A DNA stretch of 64,000 nucleotides, from NCBI RefSeq assembly GCF_001649575.2, contig NC_051433.1, positions 11,358,588 to 11,422,587 of the forward strand, written 5' to 3'. Positions 52,146-63,481 of this stretch are shown in pieces (within the stretch, counting starts at the first letter, position 1; every line of letters starts with the position of its first letter). The notes beneath the pieces are model-generated. The model saw nothing but the letters and a program-made list of their open reading frames with translations, was not told where the DNA came from and did no database searches. The position numbers and the translations under genes are program-made. This DNA is from Kryptolebias marmoratus (lineage: Eukaryota > Chordata > Actinopteri > Cyprinodontiformes > Rivulidae).

Positions 52146-54440
52146 GTTAGAGGTGCCTTTTGGCCAGGAGTCTGTTTTTTTTCCCCCTTCACTAATCAAC
52201 CAGATGCTTAAGTTTTATTTTTATACATTTGACTTCAAGAATCACCTGCTGTGTAAATATGTGTAAACAGGGAGCCCCAGACAATGTCTGGTTCGGATCC
52301 AACAGACCTCATCTGGAGTTCATATGAGGAAATGACTCAAGAGACGGACTTTAAACACTGTGTTGTCAAAGAAAAGTGGCACAATGCAGTTAAAATCGCA
52401 CCCACCCCTCACAATATGAACTATCTTTGTAAGATGGAGAAAAAAAAAGCTTCAGGGAAACTCTTGGTTTTCTTCAGACATGAGGCCTTTTGCTCCAGTC
52501 TTGTGGAAACGTCTTGAATCATTTGTTCTCCCAATATATTTTCCTTTCAAGCAACAAGACTTTCATTTAATTATTTAAAGTGGTCTTGATAAATAGTAAG
52601 TTTTTTTGGACTTTGGTTATTTTTTTCACTCATTTTAAGTCCAGTACCCAAACATTTAAAGAGGAATGTGTTTTTCTTTTCTTTCTCAATCCACGTAACT
52701 CTGACTTGTAGATCATTCAGGCATAAAAATGAAACGATGAACCAGTGTTGTGTCAACACGTACCAGACAGCAAAGCAACTTTGCACTTTGTTCTCAGCAG
52801 CCTGTCACAAAGAAGCAGTTTGCTTCCATTTTTTTTGCTGGATCTATAAAAATATCAAAGATAACAGAGTTTGACGCATAAATTAGTACTATGATCAGCG
52901 GCACGGGGATTCCCAACATTCTGTTAGCTGAAAACTTAGATGATCAAATGAAGGATGTATCTCACAGGTCCTGTGTCAGGTCTTTGCTGGATTTTTTTTT
53001 TCATATTCCTCAAAGACATACTTTTCTTCTGCTGCACAAACCTTTTTTTGTTTTGTTTTTTTTTGTCCACCATTTGTCCACTTTCTTCTTATATGTAGTC
53101 ATGATCAAGAACAGTAACTCAGCAAAAAACAACAAAAAAAAAAAGTGAGCAGAAAGCTCAGCTAAAACTAGAAGCACTCAGAGAGATCAAACCTCCACTA
53201 AGGCCACAGTGTGATTAAAAAAAGGGCCGGATCTTTATCTGGATCAGCATCAAAATGTAATCCATTGTTTTTTTTTGTGACAACTACAACATTTGCTGAA
53301 AATTTCTTCCAAATCTGTTCTTTAGTTTTTTTCATGATTTTTGCTAACAGACAGACAAACAAACCAACGAACCCAACCGGAAACTTAACTTCCTTGGCGG
53401 TGGTAAAAATCAACCCAAGTCCTTAGGAAAACTTGAAGAACTGTTGATCAAGACCATTTTTAAAAAATTTACAAGAAATCCTGGCTCCTTGGAAGCCAAA
53501 GTGAAAGAAATTAGAGAACAGTACTGGTTTCAGTTAACTGTGGGAGATTCATGACTAACATTTTCTGTAAGTAGGACAAACCAGGTAATGTGAGAAATTT
53601 GAGGATAAAGGGTTGGCCAATATATTGCTGAAGGGCTTAAGGGCAAAACAGGTTGTGAAACTGATCAGATCTTGTATCTGACACCTGAACTCGCAGGGTT
53701 TCGTGGCATTACGAATGCATGAAATATGTGTTGTTTGTTTATGGGCTTTCAGACTCGGTTATCATTTCTTTGCCAAAAATCCCACCGGGCGTGATAAAGT
53801 CTCAGAACGCAGATTTCATTTCAACAATCTGCTTTTGCAATTAGCAGCGTTGTCTCACGGAGCGTATTTTGGTGGTGGCCTTCACCCAGACCAACGTTTG
53901 ACTTTGCAAGGTGGAGCAGAATCTCACACCTACGTACTACTGCACTCCGTCATGTCTCTGTCGTGTTAAAAAGTATGGCCTGGCAAGATGTTCAGTGGCC
54001 ATTTTTGTGAGAAAACTCCATCTTGTGCATTCTAAAAAAAACCCAAACTTATTTATAGGTGTAATCGTCGTGTATTTGATGTAGTGACTGCTTTGTCTCT
54101 AAATTTAGGAATAGTAGCATGCTGTGGTATTTGATAGTCCTCCACACAGAAATATCCCCACACCCTGTTTCACACAGAAGCACAAAGATTCGCTCGTTAG
54201 GAGGGTGGCTGAACATGCCGGACCTCTTGTGAATACACCGACAACAGTTATGACACATTGGATATCTACAAAATGTGTCATATTCCAATCCCTCTTCATC
54301 ATTTAGAGACCAGATTACATCCACACCCACACCGAAGGCACTTACAGGCTCCTAGTAGTCTGTTAGTCACTCTTCGGTGTAAACGGATGAAACACGGAGG
54401 AAAGGGATTTTCCAAGAGACAGTATAATTTTTCAGCTTGA
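52146..54440. other. Intergenic region between epha2 and the HSPB7-like gene
   Basis: No coding exon recognised. 53160-53410 is a dispersed repeat related to 18060-18600. Reading frames of 60-90 codons here have no family resemblance. Confidence 0.5.
53160..53410 (-). repeat. Dispersed repeat, second copy of the family at 18060
   Basis: The reverse complement contains the same modules as the 18060 copy: GGAGGTTTGATCTCTCTGAGT, and TTTTGATGCTGATCCAGATA. A GCTAACAGACAGACAAAC stretch marks the edge. Noncoding. Confidence 0.6.
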
Positions 54441-55124
54441 ATGGCAGATAGTCAAAGTATTTATTCTGAAGATTCAGGATGTTTACCTCTGCACGAGACC
54501 AAAGATCACAAGTTTACAGGTCAGCTTAACAAGGAAATGTCAAAAGATGCTTATTTTTTTTAACTTTTAGAAAGATTTTACCTTCTCTTTTGTTTCATCA
54601 TGAACCTCCTCAGGTCCTTCATGCTCCTCAGGAAAGCTACAGATCACTGGTGACAGTTTCCAATTTGCACTGGATGTGAGGGAATTTTCTCCAGAAGATG
54701 TCATTGTCATTTCCACCAACAACCTATTAGAGGTTCGAGCTGAAAAGGTGCGGAAAATGGAACAAAAATGACAGAATTGACAGATTGTGGACGTAAATGA
54801 CTTTTCAGAGCTTTTATAAAAACACATTTGCTTGTTTTAAAAATAGATTTTTTAAATCTCATCTGATCAGAAAACATTTAAATGGATTAACTGATGTGTT
54901 TGACATTGCAGCTGGGGGAAGATGGTGCAATCACAAATACATTTTCCCACCAGTGCAAGCTGCCGTCAGATGTGGACCCCTCATCTGTCAGCCTGTCCTT
55001 GGAAAGCAGCGGGGTCCTGACTGTGAGAGCTCGCAAGGTATTTTAGTAAATTATTTTGCTGAATTGTACATTTGAAATAAAGCCTCTATTGACTTGTTGC
55101 TCTTTTATCTTTCTCCAGATGTGA
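54441..55124 (+). CDS. Short HSPB7-like small heat-shock protein
   Basis: An alpha-crystallin-domain chaperone family member. Exons 54441-54519, 54632-54747, 54912-55037 and 55119-55124 join to 108 aa. The start MADSQSIYSEDSG is followed by a crystallin domain whose text matches HSPB7: GDSFQFALDVREFSPEDVIV, LLEVRAEKLGEDGAITNTF and CKLPSDVDPSSVSLSLESSG, then LTVRARK. It sits next to epha2/arhgef19/rsg1, where human has HSPB7. Two oddities: only about 28 residues precede the domain, so the Ser-rich HSPB7 head is absent; and the protein stops right after the last strand, so the C-terminal tail is absent. If the last intron is not spliced it ends VF instead of M. A teleost-specific HSPB12-type gene is the main alternative. 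Confidence 0.8.
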
Positions 55125-55364
55125 CCTCAGCGGTTGGCCTCCACATTTTGAATTAAAAAGTGGACTTTAGCGACCTCAAGAGGCGGATGAAGGAACTTTT
55201 TGGTGCAACGTTCACGGAATACCAAAAACATGAGCATTACTAACGTAAAGCACATGGATTCAAAGATGTTACGAACGCTATTTTAAAGAATAACTTCCTA
55301 ATTTATTTATGTTTATATGCTGTATAATTTAACAAACTAAATGTAACGCTGCTGAGTGTGTTGA

Positions 55365-55370
55365 AATAAA
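55365..55370 (+). terminator. HSPB7-like gene polyadenylation signal
   Basis: AATAAA about 240 bases past the stop and before the rsg1 start region. Confidence 0.5.
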
Positions 55371-55399
55371 AAAACTGGATCAATTACCTTTTCGTTTCC

Positions 55400-55660
55400 G
55401 GTTAATGAACATTTCGACAAACGTTGAAGGCAACACCAGAAAGTGACGGAAGTGACGATAGCGGTTGTCACGGGGATGGCTTTTAGTTTACGGAAGTTGT
55501 TTTATTCAATAGCTTCGCTGCTAAAGTGCTATAACCCGGTCTTAGGGATCGCCGTTAACTCCATTTATAACTGTGACATAAATATTTCTTATATTTAGTT
55601 GCAAAAAGCGGCTTTCTGTCACCGACGAGGAACCGTCTGTCATTTTTTTTTTTTCCGAAC
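55400..55660 (+). promoter_or_regulatory. rsg1: rsg1 promoter / 5' UTR region
   Basis: A short CpG-containing segment between the HSPB7-like gene and rsg1. GTGACGGAAGTGACG (about 55443) combines an ETS core with CRE-like halves, and a second CGGAAGT lies at about 55490. No TATA box. Function inferred. Confidence 0.4.
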
Positions 55661-57280
55661 ATGGCGACACAAGTTCCTCCTCCAGGTTCGGTTATAGTCG
55701 CTGACTGGCATCGGTGTAAAGAAAGCAAAGAGTATTTTAACAAAATTCTGCGCAAGAAGAAACGAAAGAACTTTGGTAAAGTCAAACATTTTGTTTTTTA
55801 ATTTAATTGTATATTTATTTTATTTCAAAGGGAAGCTACACGTAAAGTAATGCACCGGTTGCAAATGTTTTTAGGACTAGAAACTAGAGTTTCTAAAAAG
55901 ATTGTCCTGACAGATATTGAAACATTGCAAAATAAACATTTAATAAACACACCAGCAAACACAGAAACCAAAAGAAGTAGATTTAAGTTTCACACATGAA
56001 ATAACATCAGACAGTAGGGACCTGCAGGTGACAGACAGTTTGTGTTTTAATAATTTTTATCTTCTGATGGCTGAAGTTTGACTTGTCTACAACATTTAAA
56101 AAAAAATCCAATAATTATGTCACTGAATGTTGATCATACAGGTTGAATTATTTAGAATAGTGTTTAAGGATGATATTAGTTGTCCAAAAAACCAAAAACA
56201 GTTTATCACCAAAAGAAGGAAGATTTTAAAACATTTTCTTTTCTTCCTCCTTAACTTGTTGTGCAGGTCTGTTGGAGTCTCCGGTGATGCCGCCACATCT
56301 AACCGTGGACACGGTTCACTACAAGGTTTTCATCTCCGGCAAGAGCGGAGTTGGTAAAAGTGCTCTGGCTGCACGTCTCGCGGGCCTGAATATTCCCATC
56401 ATGCACCACGAGACCACAGGTAGGCTCAGGATGAAACTGATAATTTTCTGAGAGAGAAGAGGATGATAGTTGGTTGTTTTTTTTTTGTTTTTTTTTAGAT
56501 GTTCTTATAGTTTCTGATGTTGTTCAAGGCATTGAGACAACAGTGGTGTATTGGCCAGTCAAGCTGAGAGAAAGTGGCAGAGTTTTGTTCTTCCGTCTGC
56601 AGTTCTGGGACTGTGGAGAGAACGCCTTACGCAGATTTGATCATTTGCTTCCAGTACGTACCAGATATCTTGAAACAATAGTCTGATAATGTCTGAAAGA
56701 GAAACACGTACCTCAAACATTAAGATTTTATTCAATAACTTTTTCTTCTGTCTTCTAGTCTTGTAAGGAACAGGTGGACGCCGTCCTCTTCCTTTTCTCC
56801 TTCACTGACAGGACGTCCTTTGATGATCTGTCAAATCAAATTGTTAAATGGAACGAATCATCTTACGGCTGCGTTGTCAAAGTGGTGATTGGAACCAAGT
56901 ATCCTTTATGTTGGGTATTTTACTGCAGTGTCAGATAAGCATTTGTACATTAGTCAACTTGGTGTGCCGTATCTGGCACAAACATATCTGCAGTGATGGC
57001 TTTCGCTGAAAAGAAAAGTTAGTAAACAGATGGTTACTCCCTCTTAACGCGTCTCAGATTTGACCTTTTCATGCACTGTGACGTGGCCCAGAGAGACGTC
57101 AGGAAGTTCCAGGAGAGATGGAGAATACCGGTGCTGCGTACAGGTGGCGACATCGCCGATGGACTGGGTGACGTAGCCCCCATCCTCAACTGTCTTGTGG
57201 AGAGCTTGTGGCAACAGGACTGCACTGCGGCTGGAGGAGGCTGCCAACATACACAGCAGGAAACAGCAACTCTGTTTTAA
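55661..57280 (+). CDS. rsg1: REM2- and RAB-like small GTPase 1 (CPLANE2)
   Basis: An atypical small GTPase working with Fuzzy and the CPLANE complex in basal-body docking, intraflagellar-transport loading and ciliogenesis. Exons 55661-55775, 56267-56419, 56529-56653, 56759-56898 and 57058-57280 give 251 aa (human about 258), all in phase. The P-loop is GKSGVGKS (residues 63-70). The switch region HHETTGIETTVVYWP is nearly the human text. The G3 motif is WDCGE instead of the usual DTAGQ, as in the human protein. The G4 motif is TKFD, with Thr in place of Asn. The start MATQVPPPGSVIVADWH matches the family amino end. There is no C-terminal prenylation motif; the end is QETATLF. It converges on arhgef19. 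Confidence 0.93.
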
Positions 57281-57616
57281 TCAGAGGGACTTTTCGCTTG
57301 GAGTTCTGGGTTAGTTCAGGTGGCAGCTGTGAATAGAAATACTAAAATGACCTAGGCTTTTTAGTTTCAGTCATGACAAAACGAGATGAATTAGTGGGTC
57401 ATTTTTAGTAACTGCTTTTGAGCCACTGGGTCCCCCCCACCTTCTTACAACCTATTTGGAAAGGGGATATTTTTGTTTGTGATAAAAGGCGGCAGAGTAT
57501 AGGTACACAAACACACACTTCCCCTTAATCTGTTTATTGCCCTTAAGATAGTAATTCCTCAAATATACAATAAGACGCACAAAGCCTACAGCAAAAGAAC
57601 ATTAAACTTACCAAAA

Positions 57617-57622
57617 AATAAA
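57617..57622 (+). terminator. rsg1: rsg1 polyadenylation signal candidate
   Basis: AATAAATAAA about 335 bases past the stop. Confidence 0.4.
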
Positions 57623-57883
57623 TAAATGTACCTCAGATCTGGGGTCAAAGCGGCCCTACTTTCCTGTTTTGACTTCAGATAGCTGTAATGAGGAAATCCA
57701 ATACAGGATGTCTTTGGACAAGAAGTGAACATCACCGCTTCTGATGGCGTTGGATGAAAAGTACAAGAAAGCGCTGTAGACCAAGTGCTGCTGTGTAAAT
57801 ATGGCTTGTGTAAGTTTTGTGTTGAAGGCTAGATGAGGAGTGGCTTTAACAAATTAATACTTGAGCCTTTAATCATAAAACCC

Positions 57884-57889
57884 TTTATT
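57884..57889 (-). terminator. arhgef19: arhgef19 polyadenylation signal candidate
   Basis: TTTATT on the plus strand (AATAAA on minus), about 250 bases past the arhgef19 stop. It limits the room for further coding exons. Confidence 0.45.
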
Positions 57890-58138
57890 TTTACACTTGA
57901 AAACTAGGGGTACATTGCTTAAAAACCACATCAGAAACTTTAATACAAGTGAGAGAACCCATTCCTAAAAAGTAATTGCTGTGTTTAGTCATTGTAACAA
58001 AAGGTGGGTGTTTAAATACATCGAGTAGAACAGTGGTCTGAGAACAAAATTGCAAACTGAAGTGCTTAAACAAAACTTAAGTTTAAGAAGAAAAAAAAAA
58101 AAAAGCCAAACTTATCAAGTTTCCAAATCCAGAACCCT

Positions 58139-60815
58139 TCACTCAGATGAGAAAGCCTTCATCCACTCTTCTTTGTCTGACCTGCAATTAGAACGGAGCT
58201 CGATTAAATACGCGACTGCTAATCGTTTATAACAGGTCATTTGCTCTCATCTTACTTTGAAAGGGCAACAAGGATGAGGGCAGTCGGCGGTCCCCTTTGA
58301 CTCTGAGACAGATGCAACAGGAAGGAGTCAGGAGGAAGTCCCAGAGCGTCAGTCTTCAGGTGATCGACGGTCACGTGTTCAGGGAAGCGAGCGTGGTCCG
58401 CCACCATGAACCTCTGGTACCTGAACACAAAACAGGACGACCTTGTGGTTAAAAACACTGATGGTTTGGGTTTTAACTCTACCAAAGAATGCAGGAGTTC
58501 ACTTGAACACAAATGGGTATTAAGCTGGTGAAGTACTTTTTTGTGGAGATGATCAAAAGGTCGTTGAAGAGGTGGAGGTAGACCTTATTGAAGGACATTC
58601 TCTGACCGTAGGTACCCTCCATAAGCAGCTGTTTCACAGGTCCTTGGCGGATTTGAAAACGCGTGCTTATGACCAAAGGAACCGACTGCATAGAAGAATA
58701 CATCTGTTAGAATTTACTGCAGTCGAAGTAAAAAAATGTTTTACTATAAAGCCGTGAAAAAGTTTATTTTTAAATGTACCTTTACGTCATTAAAGTCCAT
58801 CAGCATTTCCAGGCAGATGAGTTCCTCGATTTGTTTCATTTTTTGGGTCTTCTTGTCACATGATATCAGTATCTAGCCAGGGTAAACACAAGCAAGAAGT
58901 TTCACTTTAATAACAACAACAATTAAAAGTGTGTCGTAGACTGAGGGAGAGAGAGCATCCTGATACCTCATGGAGAACACAGATCGCCTTTTCAAGATTT
59001 GAAACTGCTTCAGAGGCTGGCTCAGTCAGTTTCAGAATTGTCTGAAGTGAAAAAAGGGATGAATTAAAAAAAATATATATATATGATCTTTAAGTTTCAG
59101 TCATGTTGAAGCCATTTGAAGTTTACCTCCAGGAGAAGTTTAATGCGTGTAATTCTCTGGAAAGGGAGAACCAGGAATGACTTGAAGGACTGTCTTTGAC
59201 AAACCGGGTCGCTCTCCAGCTTCTTCAGCACATACACAAAGTCTTGGTTTTGCTCCCTTCGGAAAGAACAGATGGGGTCCGGTTATGCGCAATAAAGACC
59301 TGGTGATGTAGAATACAATTAGTGGTGTTAAAAGTAAAGAAAACTCACAGCAGCTGGTTGACAAGGGACTTCTGGTACGGCGCGTTTGTTACATAGGTCG
59401 TGTAGTTTTGACGAAAAGCTTTACAGTGCCTGAGCACAATGTCCCCGACTTGAGATATCAACAGACTCTCCTCCAGTCGAGTTTCCAGGTCCATAAGAAA
59501 CCTCGTAAGAAGAAAGAACAAACAGCCATGACTAGTTTAAAAGTGGAGTGGTGCAGCGTTTAGGGGAACTCACCTTGCACTGACTGCAATCACTTGGCAA
59601 ACGTTGGAAAACACGATTCCATGCTCCACCGTGGACAGAGTCTTCTTCAGTGCTTTAGAGGCATAAAAGTGATTGACCAGCACACCAAGGCTCTTCAAGT
59701 AGGATGCTTCAGAGCCCATCAGCTCAAACATAGTCTTTAGGGGAAGGAAAATAATGTTTAAAAAAAAAAAAAAAAAAGTTTTTTTCTACATTTTTAAAAA
59801 CCAGACCTCCTGAAGGCGAATCTCTTTAGGTGTCAAGATCCTGAGCAGGTCAGACGTTTTCACTTCCTCCAAGTCCTGCCAGAGAGTGCAGAAGGTCACC
59901 TTAGACCGGGATGGAGTGGAGGGTAGCGTCGTCTCAGGAGAGGAATTAAGCGAGGTGACCTCAAAACGGCCATGAATGCTCAAAGGGGACCGTAGACCCT
60001 CAAAATTGTGAGATTTTACAGGTTCAGACTCGGAACGCTTCACGCCTCTCAGGCAATCCAGAGACTGGGGTTTTATCAGCTCCGATACGTTGTCTTTAAG
60101 TTTGTGCACCTCATTTCTCACGGTCAGCAGGAAGTAGTTCTGATACAGAGGAACTGCCGAGAGAAAGGAAGACGAGCTGCCTTACATTACATTGATTTTT
60201 CATTGGAGTTACCGGAGAGCTCAGGAGGAGCTAAAGAAACTTACAAAAATCAAAGTACTTAGTCTGGAATATCACATTCGGTACTTCCTCATCAGCTGGA
60301 TCCTCCCTGCATTTATCAAAAAAAAAAGAAAGTCACATTGAGTTAACCACAATTCCTCAGTCAGGATACAGACTATACAACCCGTCTCACCAGTCATGAT
60401 TGTCACTCAGGTGATCTTCCTGAGGTCCAGATGCAGAGAAGTGCAAGGAGCGAGTTTTACGATCCCACATGCGAATAAATACGTCAGAGCTCAGAGCTGA
60501 AGACATATCCAGAGGAGGACTGAAACAAGACAAAAGACGCTTCATCAGAAACCAAAATATAAATCACATTTTACGTCAACCTGCTCGTTTACGCCCATCT
60601 CACCTGCAAACCTCATCAAGCCGGTCCGTGGAGTCGCTGCCGTCACCAGCGCTGGTTGCCAGGTCAGGAAACCTGCTGAGATTAAAGCCCGGCATTTGTG
60701 ACGCCAGATGAGCCACTATATGACTATTCCTGAAGCAGGGCTGCAGATCAGTGTTGTCCGCCTCAATAATCTCAGGTCTAAAACCGTAGCTGGTCTCCCC
60801 TCTGAAAGAAGCCAT
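58139..60815 (-). CDS. arhgef19: Rho guanine nucleotide exchange factor 19-like (WGEF)
   Basis: A Dbl-family exchange factor for RhoA, linked in vertebrates to Wnt/planar polarity. Exons in coding order: 60604-60815, 60391-60519, 60245-60306, 59807-60153, 59574-59734, 59349-59501, 59127-59256, 58967-59041, 58780-58872, 58537-58685, 58256-58420, 58139-58181; 572 aa, all in phase. A poorly conserved N-terminal half contains YFDFFPLYQNYF, comparable to the YQEY segment of ARHGEF19, and TLWQDLEEV. The DH domain starts at MFELMGSEASYLKSL and includes LPFQRITRIKLLLE. The PH domain has VYLHLFNDLLIIS and ends SDKEEWMKAFSSE, followed at once by a stop. Human ARHGEF19 (802 aa) continues into an SH3 domain; none is visible here before the polyadenylation signal. 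Synteny with RSG1 and EPHA2 supports ARHGEF19 over ARHGEF16/5. Confidence 0.88.
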
Positions 60816-62068
60816 GATGAATTAATTTGTCCTAAAAAAAAAAACCAACAACAGCTAAAGGCTTCTTTTTAAAAAACTCTGCCCAAAGGGAAACTGTGAA
60901 CAAACCCAGCTGCTCCACCAATTTGGCTAAATAGTCAGAGATGCATCTAATCTGAATTTAAGTAGCAGCAGGTGTGACTTTTTTTTTTTCTTCTTCCCCC
61001 TGCCATCTTAATCAAGCATTCAGAATAACCTTAGCTTGGTTGTATTTCTGTGACAAAACAAATTATATTTAAACTACGAGCATCATATTAAAATAGAATC
61101 ACAGATTTTTACGCTTAAAAAAAAAAAAGACTCCGAAAGCACACAACTTATACAAATACTAGTTTAATTTTATTTGCAGTTTAAAATTTCATACAAGATA
61201 AAAGTAAATAATTAAATCTGCCTTGACTCGAGTAAAGCCATTGAATTTGATATTTGTTGCACTGACTTAACATTCGACAAAAAATGGCCTCAAAATGAAA
61301 ATACGTTTTCAAGTATGAACACACCATGAGGATTTGACACAAAATAAAAGATTTTTGTGTTTTTTGTTGTTGTTGTTGTTTTTAAAGAAAACACAATGCA
61401 AAGCTTTGAAACTGCAGAGAAAGACAAACAGTACAGAGAAACCTTCTGCTTCAAAACATACCGATAAAAAAGCAATTAATCATTAAAATTGAATACAAAG
61501 AACTTGACTCAATTTAGGGATTTCCACTTATATATATGTGAAAAATGTTTGTAAACTTGATCCAAGCTACAGCTTTTCCACAATTAGGCTCCGCTTTGTA
61601 AATTAGAAAAAAGAAAATCGGTAAATTGATCCAAATCCCCAAATTTATGCTGAACGATTCAAGTCGGAGTGAAACGACTCCATTCTGAAACTACTATAAC
61701 GACTGATAAATTAAGATCTTCAGAACATGTTTAAGACACATGAAAGAGGAAATTATAATCTTCAATGGTTTAAAAACAAATTTTAATGTAATAACAAGTC
61801 AATGTTGGGGAACAAAACGAGAAAGGGAAAAAAAAAAAAAAAACTATAATATTGAATCTCTAAAAAACAATTCAACGGCTGGGCACCCAAAACATCTGCA
61901 TGCAAACACACCTCACATATCTGTTATAGATAGAAACACGTTGCCAGTTGTCCTGTTTCTTCTGGGATATTCTGTATGACAAACCATTTTCCCTGTGACT
62001 TTTACAAGGTATAAATAAGACAGACGCTGAGCTGGGAGGCAGAGGGCTCACATGATTGCTTATGAGTC
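60816..62068. other. arhgef19 5' flank and RS1-like gene 3' UTR
   Basis: 60816-61130 would be the arhgef19 5' region. 61140-62068 is AT-rich and would be the 3' UTR of the minus-strand RS1-like gene, with TTTATT at 61169-61174 as polyadenylation signal. No coding frame seen. Confidence 0.5.
61169..61174 (-). terminator. RS1-like gene polyadenylation signal candidate
   Basis: AATAAA on the minus strand, about 900 bases past the stop. It is a plausible 3' end for the ddi2/RS1 transcript. Confidence 0.35.
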
Positions 62069-63481
62069 TTAGGTGGGCACAGTGATGCTGCGAGCCAGGA
62101 GAGCGAGCAGAGCGATCTCCACCACCCCGTGGGCTTGTTCCAGCGCCTCCACAGCCTCCCTGGCAGAAAAGCCCGCTGCCTGGATTCTCTGGATGTGCTC
62201 GGCTGGAAACGGTTCTGTAAAGGGATGCGGAGAGGGAGGGAGCGGGGCCGGGGTTAAAGGCTGCGGGGCCTGAGTGAGAAGAGGAGCGGAGGAGACGGAG
62301 GCGCTTGAGACGTCCTCCGGAGAGTCGACTTCCACCGACAAAGGGCTGAGGAAAGTGCGCTCAGTCTGGATGTTATCTTGGATGTTGGGGCCAGAGGCTT
62401 GTGCGTCTGCGTCCTCTCCTCCGGGCTGCCCCTCGGGTGGCTCCCTGAACTCAGGGACGGGCTCAGGACCCGGGGAAGCCTCTGGCTCAGGCTGAGAGAT
62501 CCTGATGTTGTTGCTCTCGTCTCGCTCTTGTTCGTCTTCTGCCGTCTCCTCGGAGCCATCTGGGCCCCGTGGTGGTCCTTGCTCCTCCACAGTTGCTTCT
62601 GCTGTCCCCGCGCTGAGACGCTCCTCCTGACCAGGGAGGTCAGGCGCAAGACACTGAGATGGTTCCTCATCAGACGCAGCAGCAGCAGCATAGTTAGCTT
62701 TGGCATCACTTGTTTCTGCATCAGCTGCGATGGCAGTAGAGGGAGCAGACTGGGTATTTTCGGGCGTTGGGGTACTTGGCTCAGAGGACGCTTTGTCCGA
62801 GTCCTGTCCACACAGATACGATGGGGAGCAGGAGGCGCTGCGGTTTTGCGACTGAGCTTGGTTGTTGGACACCAGCAGCTCGTGGAGCTCCTTCAGAGCA
62901 GCTGCCAGGGACGGGATGTTGTCAGAGCTGGGCCGGCGCTCTCCGTCAGGCTGGTCCCTCTCAGCGGACGTCGCACCACGGGAGACAGAGGGACACTCCA
63001 TTTCCACAGACTCTGGTTGGCTCGGAGCCGTTGGACAGGTCTCTGTAGAATCGGCGGCTCCCGCATGAGCCGCCTCCTGCTCCATGGGCTGACTGGGCGA
63101 AAGGTCCTCTGGTGTGGTGTGCATGGCGCTGCTTTCCACCTCATCAGTTCCAACATCCCCCTCTGTGGGCTCTACCTCACCCCCCGGATCCTGGGACGCT
63201 GCTGTGGACATTTCTGCAGGAGGAGTACAAGTATGGGACATTTGGGATGATTGACTGGGTACAGGGGGGTCACTGGGGTCACTACGGAGAGGCAGAGGGT
63301 GAGGCTGGACACTCTGGAGTGGAGGAGAATCTGCTGCCGGGGACGAAGGCTGAGGAGGATCCTGGAGACCAGGTGCCAGCGCCTGCTCCATGTTGGCCGG
63401 GGCAGGCCGAGACTGATCCAGGGTCGGGTTTTGCAGTTGACCACAGGAAGGGCCTTGGGAAGGAGAGGCGGAGGAGGACAT
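62069..63481 (-). CDS. rsc1a1: RSC1A1 (RS1)-like protein with C-terminal UBA domain
   Basis: RS1 in mammals is reported to lower plasma-membrane delivery of SGLT1 by acting at the trans-Golgi. This frame gives 470 aa in one uninterrupted exon. Most of it is disordered, rich in Pro/Ser/Glu/Ala. Two conserved islands match human RS1: IPSLAAALKELHELLVS in the middle, and the C-terminal UBA domain FPAEHIQRIQAAGFSAREAV...EIALLALLARSITVPT, ending with the same PT. The exon opens at an acceptor (first exon base 63549), and the frame is open from there to the Met at 63481, so a longer or fused product cannot be excluded. Human RSC1A1 lies within the DDI2 transcription unit; here the next upstream minus-strand exon (63860-63908) may be ddi2. 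Confidence 0.8.
   Translation of the reverse strand: MSSSASPSQGPSCGQLQNPTLDQSRPAPANMEQALAPGLQDPPQPSSPAADSPPLQSVQPHPLPLRSDPSDPPVPSQSSQMSHTCTPPAEMSTAASQDPGGEVEPTEGDVGTDEVESSAMHTTPEDLSPSQPMEQEAAHAGAADSTETCPTAPSQPESVEMECPSVSRGATSAERDQPDGERRPSSDNIPSLAAALKELHELLVSNNQAQSQNRSASCSPSYLCGQDSDKASSEPSTPTPENTQSAPSTAIAADAETSDAKANYAAAAASDEEPSQCLAPDLPGQEERLSAGTAEATVEEQGPPRGPDGSEETAEDEQERDESNNIRISQPEPEASPGPEPVPEFREPPEGQPGGEDADAQASGPNIQDNIQTERTFLSPLSVEVDSPEDVSSASVSSAPLLTQAPQPLTPAPLPPSPHPFTEPFPAEHIQRIQAAGFSAREAVEALEQAHGVVEIALLALLARSITVPT

Noticed and set aside
52284..52517. 77-codon plus-strand frame after epha2
   Set aside because: No splice structure, no recognised family and the region is intergenic; likely chance.
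55440..55480. X-box in the rsg1 promoter (GCGGTTGTCACGGGGAT)
   Set aside because: Only one half-site is near consensus; too weak to call compared with the perfect palindrome at 44276.
62378..63250. 290-codon plus-strand open frame
   Set aside because: Antisense shadow of the GC-rich RS1-like exon; composition is Arg/Gly/Leu-rich with no family signature, while the minus strand has the UBA domain.
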